Shown here piece after piece: positions 16,862-24,232 of a stretch of DNA of 38,309 nt. The notes beneath the pieces are model-generated. The model was not told the DNA's origin. It saw only the letters and a list, made by a program, of their open reading frames with translations, and made no database searches. Position 1 is the first letter of the stretch. The number at the start of each line of letters is the position of its first letter. The DNA comes from Dehalococcoidia bacterium. Lineage in GTDB: Bacteria > Chloroflexota > Dehalococcoidia > Lucifugimonadales > Lucifugimonadaceae. The position numbers and the translations under genes were made by a program. The stretch is taken from assembly GCA_026421185.1 (NCBI GenBank), contig JAPKCH010000013.1, positions 1 through 38,309 of the forward strand, given 5' to 3'.

Positions 16862-17290
16862 TTACTTCTTGGTCGCTGCGAAGGCTTCGCCGATCTGTTC
16901 GAGAGCTGCCTTGAATGCAATAGCGGCGTCCATGTCGACGTGCTGCTTAACCTGCGAACCTAGCTTGCAAGCTTCCCAAACCTTAGTGTGAAGTTCAGGG
17001 TGAGCAGCGAGGTGCTCAGGCTTGAAGTAGTCAGTCCAGATGATGACGATATCATTCTTTGCCTTGGTTGCGTGCTCTTCTTTTACAGCAACGTAACGGT
17101 TGAACGAGTTGTGTTCGTCAACGGTCGACGGAACGCCCATTCCCTGAATGAGTTCAGTCATTCGGATAACAGTTTGTGCTGCTTGAATGGCGTCGCGGGG
17201 GTCGTAAATGCCGCAAGGGATGTCACAATGAGCATCGGCCATTCCGACAGGGAGTACCCGGTCGGCAATTCTTGAAATAGTTCGGAACAT
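16862..17290 (-). CDS. sodN: Nickel-containing superoxide dismutase
   Basis: 142-residue precursor. A 20-residue leader (MFRTISRIADRVLPVGMADA) precedes the nickel hook HCDIPCGIYDP; after removal of the leader, His1, Cys2 and Cys6 bind nickel, and Asp3 and Tyr9 match the known active-site residues. The mature protein would be 122 residues, close to the usual 117-120. It converts superoxide to oxygen and peroxide. The ATG at 17290 is chosen over an upstream in-frame extension to 17413 because GAGGAG lies just upstream of it and the leader then has normal length. The maturation protease gene lies divergently 132 bases away. A hairpin terminator follows the stop. Confidence 0.96.
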   Translation of the reverse strand: MFRTISRIADRVLPVGMADAHCDIPCGIYDPRDAIQAAQTVIRMTELIQGMGVPSTVDEHNSFNRYVAVKEEHATKAKNDIVIIWTDYFKPEHLAAHPELHTKVWEACKLGSQVKQHVDMDAAIAFKAALEQIGEAFAATKK

Positions 17291-17422
17291 AAGTATTCTC
17301 CTCGAAAAATGCACGAATGAGTGCGCAGCTTTGGCGGAAAAATGCAGGCTGCCACTAGACGTGCTGAACCTTCCGCTTTCGATTAGCCCGACAAATCTAA
17401 CACGTAGAAACAAGATTCTCAG

Positions 17423-17854
17423 TTGAATTTCATTATTAACGTACTAATTGAGTTGCTATCTGTGCAATTGATTCGGGTTAAAGGACGAAGCATGGAGCCT
17501 ACGATCAGTGAAAATTCGTGGGTTATTTCGTTACGTGCTGGGTTTCGTCGACGTGAGCCACGGCGCTTCGACGTAGTGCGATTGCAAGACCCTCGTACGG
17601 TGGATCACTGGATTGTGAAGCGCATTGTCGGCTTGCCGGGTGAAGAGGTGGCTCTGAAAGCTGATGAGTTGTTCGTGAACGATGAGTTGGTTGAGGATTC
17701 GTTCGCTTACTGCCCATATCCCTCGGCGGATAAGTCTGAATGGTGGCTAAGGGATGATGAGTACGTGGTGTTGGGAGATAATCGTTCAGCTTCGACTGAT
17801 AGTCGTAAGTTCGGCCCAGTTAAACGTTCGAGTATCCACGGACGCGTTCGATAG
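17423..17854 (+). CDS. sodX: Nickel superoxide dismutase maturation protease (signal-peptidase-like)
   Basis: 143-residue S26-family (signal peptidase I-like) protease. The catalytic Ser23 is in KGRSMEPTI and the general-base Lys66 in HWIVKRIVGLPGE; the C-terminal LGDNRSASTDSRKFGP box is also present. It is shorter than LepB, as expected for SodX, which removes the N-terminal leader of Ni-SOD so that His1 can bind nickel. The hydrophobic N-terminal 14 residues could act as a membrane anchor. The TTG start at 17423 has only a weak ribosome site; the GTG at 17462 would cut most of the anchor. Divergent placement from sodN makes the role very likely, and a general signal peptidase is the alternative. 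Confidence 0.88.
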   Translation: MNFIINVLIELLSVQLIRVKGRSMEPTISENSWVISLRAGFRRREPRRFDVVRLQDPRTVDHWIVKRIVGLPGEEVALKADELFVNDELVEDSFAYCPYPSADKSEWWLRDDEYVVLGDNRSASTDSRKFGPVKRSSIHGRVR

Positions 17855-17870
17855 AAGCCGTGAGTTAAAC

Positions 17871-17911
17871 GAAAATACCGATGACGTAATTTCTTCGTCA
17901 TCGGTATTTTC
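17871..17911. terminator. Bidirectional terminator between sodX and the aquaporin gene
   Basis: A perfect 16-base inverted repeat (GAAAATACCGATGACG and its complement) with a 9-base loop. It starts with AAAA and ends with TTTT, so each strand gives a stem followed by T residues. It lies between the convergent stops of sodX (17854) and the aquaporin (17932), the normal site for a shared terminator. Confidence 0.9.
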
Positions 17912-17931
17912 ACTAGTGCTTTAGAAGCTAC

Positions 17932-18663
17932 TTAGTTAGATCCGAGTCGGAGATCACCTAGCTTGTCACGGTCATTCTTGTCACCAAAGATCAGAACGTA
18001 TGTGACTGCTGCTCCAATACCACCAACAATTGGTCCTACCCAGTACACCCATTGATCAGCCCACTGGCCGTGGATTAGTGCTGGTCCGAAGGTTCGAGCT
18101 GGGTTCATCGATGCGCCAGTAAGTGGAACTGCGATCAGGTGGTCGACGAATACGACGAGTCCGATCGCTAGAGGAGCCCATGCGGCGTTTCCACGTTTGT
18201 CGATTGCTGTAGCGAAGATCGTGAAGACGAGGAAGAACGTGAGAATAACTTCGATTACAAGACCATCGCTCGACTGAACACTGAGACTGTGTACTCCGAG
18301 GCTGTCGATGCCCCAAACGAACTTATCGATTAGGAGAGCAGCAAATGCTGCTCCACCGAGCTGGCCGACGATGAACGTTAGACCGCGGGTGATTCCTATG
18401 TTGCCTGTTAAGATTGCAGCTATGGTGACCGCTGGGTTCAGGTGTGCGCCTGTGATGCGACCGATTACAACGATACCGAGGAATATTCCAAGTCCGTGTC
18501 CGAGCGCAATGATTACCAATCCTGCGGTATCAAGCGGCACCTGCGATAGACCTGCGCCTACGGCTGCACCAACCGCGCCCACACCCATGAATACGAATGT
18601 GAAAGTGGCGATTAGCTCTGCCATGAACCCACGGATATTGTCGCGAGAAATTAGTTCGTTCAT
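17932..18663 (-). CDS. Aquaporin (MIP family, AqpZ-like)
   Basis: 243-residue channel with six membrane segments and two half-helix NPA boxes: HLNPAVT (NPA at 76-78) and SMNPARTFGP (NPA at 187-189, followed by Arg190). His175 in DHLIAVPLTG sits where water-specific aquaporins such as E. coli AqpZ have the selectivity-filter His; glycerol facilitators have Gly there. That favours a water channel. The ATG at 18663 is preferred to one 9 codons upstream because AAAGGA lies just before it. It follows hemB by 52 bases on the same strand and ends at the shared terminator, so it may be the last gene of the tetrapyrrole transcript, though no functional link is obvious. Confidence 0.92.
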   Translation of the reverse strand: MNELISRDNIRGFMAELIATFTFVFMGVGAVGAAVGAGLSQVPLDTAGLVIIALGHGLGIFLGIVVIGRITGAHLNPAVTIAAILTGNIGITRGLTFIVGQLGGAAFAALLIDKFVWGIDSLGVHSLSVQSSDGLVIEVILTFFLVFTIFATAIDKRGNAAWAPLAIGLVVFVDHLIAVPLTGASMNPARTFGPALIHGQWADQWVYWVGPIVGGIGAAVTYVLIFGDKNDRDKLGDLRLGSN

Positions 18664-18715
18664 TGATAGTCCTTTTATAAAACACGACATTTAACGTGGT
18701 TAATCGCTCGACGAA

Positions 18716-19696
18716 TTATCCTTTAGAGATAATTTCAGCAGCTTCGATCGCGCTGTAAGTGATGATTAGATCTGCGCCGGCGCGCTTAATCGAAGTTAGG
18801 ACTTCCATCATTGCGCGTTCTCTGTCGATCCAGCCTGCTTGACCGGCTGCGGCAATCATCGAATATTCACCGCTGACGTTGTAAGCAGCGAGTGGGGTGT
18901 CGAATCGCATCGACGCCTCTTTGATTACATCGAGGTAGGCGAGGGCGGGCTTCACCATGATTATGTCGGCGCCTTCTTCGAGATCGGCTTCGACTTCACG
19001 CATCGCCTCACGGCCTTGGCTTGGTGCCATTTGGTAGGCGCGGCGGTCGCCAAACTGAGGTGCGGAATCTGCGGCAATCCTGAACGGACCATAGAACGCT
19101 GAAGCGTATTTCGCCGAGTAGCCCATCACTGGAATATCGGAAAAATCGGCATCGTTGAGTCCTGCCCGAATCGCTGCTACCTGTCCGTCCATCATTGCTG
19201 AAGGAGCGACCATGTCAGCTCCCGCTTGAGCGTGCGAAACAGCGGCTTGAGCGAGGAGTGGGAGTGTTGCGTCGTTGTCGACATCGTTGCCATCTACTAT
19301 CCCGCAGTGGCCGTGATCGGTGTACTCACAGAGGCAGACATCGGTAATCACATATGTGTCTGGTGATGCTTTCTTGATGGCGGTTACGGCTTTTTGTACC
19401 GCTTCGTCGGGCGATGCTGCACCAGAGCCTGTGGAGTCCTTATCGTCGGGAATTCCGAACAACAGAACAGACTTCACTCCAGCTTCAGCTGCTCGCAAAG
19501 TTTCTTCAACAGCGATATCCACCGACATCTGGTCGATTCCAGGCATTGGCTCGATAGGAGTGCGAACTCCCGAGCCGTTTACGACGAAGAGGGGGTAGAT
19601 GAATTCCGACGCCGAAAGTCGGTTTTCATTGAGCATGTCGCGCAGCGTGGTACTGCGTCGTAGGCGGCGAAGGTGAGGGTATTGGTCGCTTTTCAT
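18716..19696 (-). CDS. hemB: Porphobilinogen synthase (5-aminolevulinate dehydratase)
   Basis: 326 residues, the normal HemB length. It joins two 5-aminolevulinates into porphobilinogen. DVCLCEYTDHGHCG places three zinc-site Cys at 121, 123 and 131, almost the numbers of E. coli HemB (120, 122, 130), so this is a zinc-type enzyme. The two active-site Lys are Lys196 in GYSAKYAS and Lys249 in MVKPALAYLD. The ATG at 19696 leaves a 7-base gap after cobA-hemD; the longer frame from 19729 would overlap that gene and adds a non-conserved N-terminus. It is the last pathway gene of the operon though it catalyses the first step shown here. No hemA or hemL is in the window. Confidence 0.96.
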   Translation of the reverse strand: MKSDQYPHLRRLRRSTTLRDMLNENRLSASEFIYPLFVVNGSGVRTPIEPMPGIDQMSVDIAVEETLRAAEAGVKSVLLFGIPDDKDSTGSGAASPDEAVQKAVTAIKKASPDTYVITDVCLCEYTDHGHCGIVDGNDVDNDATLPLLAQAAVSHAQAGADMVAPSAMMDGQVAAIRAGLNDADFSDIPVMGYSAKYASAFYGPFRIAADSAPQFGDRRAYQMAPSQGREAMREVEADLEEGADIIMVKPALAYLDVIKEASMRFDTPLAAYNVSGEYSMIAAAGQAGWIDRERAMMEVLTSIKRAGADLIITYSAIEAAEIISKG

Positions 19697-19703
19697 GTAC
19701 CTA

Positions 19704-21263
19704 TTATCCCTGTTTTTCGGATGATGCAACGTACGCCAAGATCGCTTTCACGATTCCGGGTATCGATTGCTCGTCGGCTTCGATGTTGTTATTTACGTTG
19801 AGCTCTTTGGCGGTATCGGCAGTAACTGGTCCGATGATTACCGTCTTGCTGGTGTTGATGAGATCGGGACTGCCACCGAGTATGTCGACCAAGTTGCGGA
19901 CGGTCGATGAACTGGTGAACGTGGTGAAGTCGACGCCTTCTTCGTAGGCGGTTCGTGCTAGATCACCAGTGTCGTTTGGCGATTCGGTTGAGTAAGCGAC
20001 CACTTCGTCGACTTTTGATCCTAGTTCACGTAGACCGGCAGCGAGGGTTTCTCGTCCGATCTCTGAGCGTGGGAACAGGACGTTCTTGGGCGTGATGCCG
20101 TCTTTCTTCAGTAGTTCGACCATAGCGCTGGCGAGGTACTGAACGGGAATGGCGTCGGCATTGATGCCGATTTCAGCGAGAGCCCTAGCGGTGGAAGGTC
20201 CGTTCACACCGAACTTGAGATGGGCGAGTGCTCGCGAGTCGATGCCAAGAGATTTCATACGATCAGCGATTCCGCGTACTGCATTTGAACTGGTGAACAT
20301 CATCCAGTCGTACTTAGAAACGTTTCGGAGTGCTTCGTCGAGTGGTTCTGGATCCTGGACTGGAACTATTTCGATGGTTGGGTATTCGAGTACTTCGGCA
20401 CCGAGATCTTCGAGTTGGTTCACCAGCTTGCTTGCTTGCGATCGTGCTCGGGTTACGAGTATCCGTTTGCCGAACAGGGGGCGAGTGTCGAACCACGCCA
20501 TTGCGTCACGGAGACCAGCGACTTCACCGATGACCAGACAAACCGGTGCTCCGATTCCTGCTTCGACACCTCGTGCAACGATTTCGCCGATTGGCCCGGT
20601 GACTACTCGTTGCTTGGGGGTTGTACCCCACTGAACGAGTGCAGCAGGTCGCTCAGTCGGAACGCCTCGAGAGGTTAGGGCAGTGACTATGTCGTTCATA
20701 CCCTTCCAGCCCATTACAAATACAAGGGTTCCAGAGAGACTTGCGAGGGCATCCCAATTGATTGTTGAGTCGGGTTTGTTTGGGTCTTCGCTTCCGGTGA
20801 CGATAGTTAATGAGGTGGACATTCCACGCTGTGTCACAGGAATCCCTGCGTAGGCAGGTGCTGCGATGGTCGACGAAATGCCGGGAACTACTTCCCATGG
20901 AACACCTGCGGCTGATAGTTCGAGTGCTTCTTCGCCACCACGACCAAATACGAAGGGATCGCCGCCTTTGAGTCGGCAAACTTTGAGTCCGCGTAGGCCT
21001 AATTCAACTAGGAGTTTGTTGGTTTCGGACTGTGTCATTCGGTGGTCGTCTCGACCTTTTCCGGCGTCGTACAGTTCTGCGTCATGACGTGCCTGAGCTA
21101 GAAGTTTTGGGGATGCGAGTCGATCAAATACGACGGCATCGGCTGTACGAAGACTTTCGAGTCCTTTGACGGTAATCAGGCCGGGGTCGCCGGGTCCTGC
21201 TCCGACGAGCACTACTTTTCCGACCGGGGTGTTGGCACCTTCGTTTTGGATGGTGTCTGACAT
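19704..21263 (-). CDS. cobA-hemD: Uroporphyrinogen-III C-methyltransferase / uroporphyrinogen-III synthase fusion
   Basis: 519-residue two-domain protein. Residues about 15-255 are the SAM-dependent SUMT domain: VGAGPGDPGL (20-29), CRLKGGDPFVFGRGGEE, then VVPGISS and AYAGIPVTQRG. It methylates uroporphyrinogen III twice to give precorrin-2. Residues about 265-515 are a HemD domain (GKRILVTRARSQASKLVNQL start, FTSSNAVRG in the middle, FTFTSSSTVRNL-like later segment), which closes hydroxymethylbilane into uroporphyrinogen III. Fusion of consecutive activities channels the substrate toward the siroheme/cobalamin branch. It begins 3 bases after hemC and ends 7 bases before hemB. The fusion is known in several bacterial phyla. 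Confidence 0.95.
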   Translation of the reverse strand: MSDTIQNEGANTPVGKVVLVGAGPGDPGLITVKGLESLRTADAVVFDRLASPKLLAQARHDAELYDAGKGRDDHRMTQSETNKLLVELGLRGLKVCRLKGGDPFVFGRGGEEALELSAAGVPWEVVPGISSTIAAPAYAGIPVTQRGMSTSLTIVTGSEDPNKPDSTINWDALASLSGTLVFVMGWKGMNDIVTALTSRGVPTERPAALVQWGTTPKQRVVTGPIGEIVARGVEAGIGAPVCLVIGEVAGLRDAMAWFDTRPLFGKRILVTRARSQASKLVNQLEDLGAEVLEYPTIEIVPVQDPEPLDEALRNVSKYDWMMFTSSNAVRGIADRMKSLGIDSRALAHLKFGVNGPSTARALAEIGINADAIPVQYLASAMVELLKKDGITPKNVLFPRSEIGRETLAAGLRELGSKVDEVVAYSTESPNDTGDLARTAYEEGVDFTTFTSSSTVRNLVDILGGSPDLINTSKTVIIGPVTADTAKELNVNNNIEADEQSIPGIVKAILAYVASSEKQG

Positions 21264-21266
21264 GAG

Positions 21267-22181
21267 TTAGTTAGAATTTCCTGCTACGAGCTGTCTTGCG
21301 CCACGTTCTACAAATAGTTGGCCCATTTTCTTTCCGACCTCTTCGGCGTTTGAAGCTTCGTCTACGAGGCTTTCCCGTATGACCTGCATGCCATCGGGCG
21401 TTGATGCAAAAGCTGAAAATTCGAGTCGTTCGCCTCGGATTTTTGCGTGTGCTGAGACTGATGCTGAGCAGCCGCCGCCGATTTCGTCCAAGAAGGCTCG
21501 TTCGGCAGTTACTTCGAGGAGTGTCTCTTTGTGATTGATCTTCGTGGCGATCGCTGCGGTTGTTGCGTCACTTGCACGAGTTTCAAGAGCGAGTGCACCT
21601 TGTCCGACGGCAGATACGAAATTAGAGCACGAAAGGTGCTGGGTAATTCGTTCTTCAAGGCCGAGTCGTTTTAGTCCAGCTGTAGCTAGGATTACGGCGT
21701 CTGGACCGTCTGTCACATCGAGTTTGGCGAGCCGGGTTGGAACGTTTCCTCGGAGTGATTCGACTACTAGATCGGGGCGTATGTTTTTCACTAGAGCTTG
21801 ACGTCGTGCGCTTCCGGTAGCGATTCGAGATCCGGCGGGAATTTCTTCGAGTGTTTCGCCATTTCGACTAATGAAAGCGTCACGTGGGTCTTCACGAAAA
21901 GGTACGGCAGCAAGAGCGAATTCAGGCGGAAGCGACGATTGCATGTCTTTAAGACTGTGCACCGCTAGATCGATTCGTTTGTCGAGTAGTGCGGCTTCTA
22001 ATTCGCGAACGAATACGCCAACGCCCAGCTCAGAAAGATTCTGACGCTGGTCGATATCTCCGGTCGTTTTGATTACGACAATTTCGAATTCAACCTCAGG
22101 ATTTTCTTCCTTGAGTGCGTCGACCACTTGACCGGTCTGCGTAAGAGCCAACTCACTTCCGCGTGTTCCGATTTTAATCAA
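21267..22181 (-). CDS. hemC: Hydroxymethylbilane synthase (porphobilinogen deaminase)
   Basis: 304 residues. It polymerises four porphobilinogens into hydroxymethylbilane. The N-terminal IGTRGSELALTQT, the catalytic-Asp motif HSLKD (Asp79), ATGSARRQAL (121-130) and the cofactor loop GGGCSASVSAHA with Cys238, to which the dipyrromethane cofactor attaches, are all present. It starts at TTG 22181, 24 bases after the Met8-like stop; the ribosome site is weak, so translation may be coupled to the gene upstream. Its stop is 3 bases from cobA-hemD. Confidence 0.96.
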   Translation of the reverse strand: MIKIGTRGSELALTQTGQVVDALKEENPEVEFEIVVIKTTGDIDQRQNLSELGVGVFVRELEAALLDKRIDLAVHSLKDMQSSLPPEFALAAVPFREDPRDAFISRNGETLEEIPAGSRIATGSARRQALVKNIRPDLVVESLRGNVPTRLAKLDVTDGPDAVILATAGLKRLGLEERITQHLSCSNFVSAVGQGALALETRASDATTAAIATKINHKETLLEVTAERAFLDEIGGGCSASVSAHAKIRGERLEFSAFASTPDGMQVIRESLVDEASNAEEVGKKMGQLFVERGARQLVAGNSN

Positions 22182-22205
22182 AATTTCAACTTCTCTTAGC
22201 GCATT

Positions 22206-22916
22206 TTAATGCTTGGGTAATGGTGTTTCTATCCTTTGACAGGAACCAAATGGAGTACATGAAACACAAGCAACACTTTTGATTCCCTCTATTAGATCCG
22301 CCTTAGCTTGTTTAGGGTCTAACTTCTCTGCTTTGTCCAACCACTCGGGTGTCATGAACCACTGCCATTTTTCAGGGCAACAGACGATTTTTTGACTTCG
22401 TGTAGTTTTTCTAACATCCGTCAAAATAGGACCTACATTGGCCCATCTCATACATTGACATGAATCGGATGTGATTTCTTCGCGTAATCTTCTTGCTAAT
22501 GCAGGGCTTGTTCCTGCCGTAGAAACGGCTAATGTGATGTCGTTTCGATGAATCAAAGCGGGGGCTATCCAAGTGCATAGGGGCGTGACGTCCATCACGT
22601 TTAACAAAATATTTCGCTCGGTTGCTTCTCTTGAAATTGCTTCGTTAGTTTCCATAGACGATGTGTCGGCGACGATAACGATCCATGCACCGGCGAGATC
22701 ACCAGCTTGGTATTTTCGGTTGATCCATTCGATCTCACCGTCGTCGGCCTGCGCACGAAGTTTCTCCGAGATTTCGTCGTCGGGACTGAACAACTTTACA
22801 GTTGCTCCGCATTCAAGCAGGTAGTTAACTTTGCGTTCGCCTTCGTGGGCATCGCCACCGAAGACGATTCCTAGGCGTTCTTTCACATCGAGGTACATTC
22901 CGTAATAGCGCGGCAC
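22206..22916 (-). CDS. Precorrin-2 dehydrogenase / sirohydrochlorin ferrochelatase-like (Met8/CysG-N) with Cys-rich tail
   Basis: 236 residues. Residues 1-150 match the Met8/CysG N-terminal Rossmann fold, which oxidises precorrin-2 to sirohydrochlorin and may insert iron. Visible marks are a modified nucleotide loop (GGDAHEGERK, 20-29, in place of GGGxVAxRK), NVMDVTPLCTWIAPAL with Asp109 where CysG has its catalytic Asp, and STAGTSPALARRLREEI (132-148). The C-terminal 85 residues are unusual: Cys153 and 155 (CxC), Cys179 and 180 (CC), and Cys217, 220 and 226 (CxxC then x5 C). Seven Cys in such spacing suggest a metal or Fe-S site. The GTG start follows GGAGA by 5 bases. It lies between ahbAB and hemC. 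Confidence 0.88.
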   Translation of the reverse strand: MPRYYGMYLDVKERLGIVFGGDAHEGERKVNYLLECGATVKLFSPDDEISEKLRAQADDGEIEWINRKYQAGDLAGAWIVIVADTSSMETNEAISREATERNILLNVMDVTPLCTWIAPALIHRNDITLAVSTAGTSPALARRLREEITSDSCQCMRWANVGPILTDVRKTTRSQKIVCCPEKWQWFMTPEWLDKAEKLDPKQAKADLIEGIKSVACVSCTPFGSCQRIETPLPKH

Positions 22917-22976
22917 AGTGTTCTCCAGATCTGTTTTGGCTAGGTGGGGGGATTCGAGCCGATGTTTAGGGTGATA

Positions 22977-24014
22977 TCAGCTGATTGGCTGAAGCTCTTC
23001 AACTACGAATTCGTCTTCTACGAAGTATCGAACTCGAGTCTTTTTAAATTCACGAAGGCTATAAACGAGTGCTCGCTCGTCCATGCCCGTTGCTTCGGCT
23101 ATCTCATTACCGAAGCGTTCACATTCTTCTGCCGATGTTCCGTGAACCATCGTGAAGTGCGAGTATGGCCAGTCATCGTAGATTGGTCGTTGGTAACAGT
23201 GGGTTACTGCTGGGTGCTTAGCCATGATGGTTCCGATTTCTTCGGAACGCTCTTCTGGAACTTTCCAGACGATCATTGCGTTTGATGAGAAGCCGGCGCG
23301 TCGATGGTGCAGCACTGCACTGTATCGGCGCATTATCTTCTGTTCGACTAGTTCGTCAGCTCGGGCGAACAGTTCCTCGACGGTCATGTCGAGTTGTTCG
23401 GCCATTGCATCGAACGGACGTGAAACGGGCGCAAGATCTTCTTGCATCACTTTTACGTAGTCGATGATGTCCTGAGTAACATCTGGCGAAGATGTGCTTG
23501 TCGTTCCTTGATCATCGGGTCGGTAGCCTTTAGTGGCGCTAGATTTACCCTTGACCATGTCGAAGTTCACACCGATTTTGAAAAATTTGATCGTTGGTAG
23601 AAGTCGGGTAGTTGTGGCGCCAGTGAGTTTGGCGAGCATTCCGATATCGCCTTCGAGAGAACGCTCGGGCGGAACTGCGATTGTGAACCAGAGATTGAAG
23701 TTGCCGTCTCGTTCGTAGTTGTGGCTAATTCCAGGGTGACGGTTGAGAAAGCGCGCTGCCTTATCGAGTTTGTCCTCAGGGAACTGCATAGCTACGAGCA
23801 TCGACTGGTACTTGAGTTTCCTCGTATCGAAAATTGCGCCGATTTGTCGAACAACATTCTTTTGACGCAGGACGCCGATTCTGTCGATTACGTCTTGTTC
23901 TGACGTCCCAAGAGATTCTGCTATTGCTTTGTATGGTTCTACAACCAGCGGGAAGGCTGCTTGAATAGCGTTCATGATCTCGCGATCCATCGGATCAAAT
24001 TCATCAAAGGGCAT
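22977..24014 (-). CDS. ahbAB: Siroheme decarboxylase, fused two-subunit form (AhbA/AhbB, Lrp/AsnC-like)
   Basis: 345 residues made of two tandem Lrp/AsnC-like halves, each with a winged-helix part then a ferredoxin-like part. Half one (1-160) ends with HPGISHNYERDGNFNLWFTI (from 93); half two has RRYSAVLHHRRAGFSSNAM and then HPAVTHCYQRP (267-277) with WPYSHFTMVHG. These His/Tyr-rich motifs mark the siroheme decarboxylases AhbA/AhbB and the related NirD/L/G/H, rather than transcription factors. The enzyme removes two acetate carboxyls from siroheme to give 12,18-didecarboxysiroheme. Ahb subunits are often separate; here they are one chain joined by a Ser/Thr linker near 165-180. ATG 24014 is chosen over the frame opening at 24050, which adds no conserved residues. 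Heme d1 synthesis is the alternative role. Confidence 0.9.
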   Translation of the reverse strand: MPFDEFDPMDREIMNAIQAAFPLVVEPYKAIAESLGTSEQDVIDRIGVLRQKNVVRQIGAIFDTRKLKYQSMLVAMQFPEDKLDKAARFLNRHPGISHNYERDGNFNLWFTIAVPPERSLEGDIGMLAKLTGATTTRLLPTIKFFKIGVNFDMVKGKSSATKGYRPDDQGTTSTSSPDVTQDIIDYVKVMQEDLAPVSRPFDAMAEQLDMTVEELFARADELVEQKIMRRYSAVLHHRRAGFSSNAMIVWKVPEERSEEIGTIMAKHPAVTHCYQRPIYDDWPYSHFTMVHGTSAEECERFGNEIAEATGMDERALVYSLREFKKTRVRYFVEDEFVVEELQPIS

Positions 24015-24198
24015 AGTTATGTGCTGCTCTATGGGCCAGGCTTTCCTCAATTTAGTGACGAGGAAAACAATAGTGGATGCTCTACGTAAAATTGTATCTC
24101 AACGGTCGAGAAATCTGTACCTGAATGGGTCATGAAACTTTGGGAGATTTTTTGTTCTTTAACGTGCGTACTAACTACTATTTCTTTACATACACGAG

Positions 24199-24213
24199 GC
24201 CCGTCTGACGGGC
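24199..24213 (-). terminator. Short hairpin after hpnE
   Basis: GCCCGT and ACGGGC form a 6-bp GC-rich stem around a 3-base loop, 20 bases after the hpnE stop. No T-run follows on the minus strand, so it is a weak terminator candidate. The rest of the 218-base gap up to the ahbAB start is AT-rich and probably holds the promoter of the tetrapyrrole operon. Confidence 0.35.
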
Positions 24214-24232
24214 TGAATAAATCGTCAGGTGC

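Noticed and set aside
17291-17413. N-terminal extension of nickel superoxide dismutase to 17413
   Set aside because: The extension is not conserved in kind. The ATG at 17290 has GAGGAG before it and gives a leader of normal length.
20149-20634. 161-codon plus-strand frame opposite cobA-hemD
   Set aside because: Low-complexity Ser/Arg-rich shadow of a gene with clear conserved motifs on the other strand.
22917-22976. Possible tRNA fragment (GGGGATTCGAGCC-like T-arm)
   Set aside because: No acceptor, D or anticodon stem can be formed around it in the 60-base gap.
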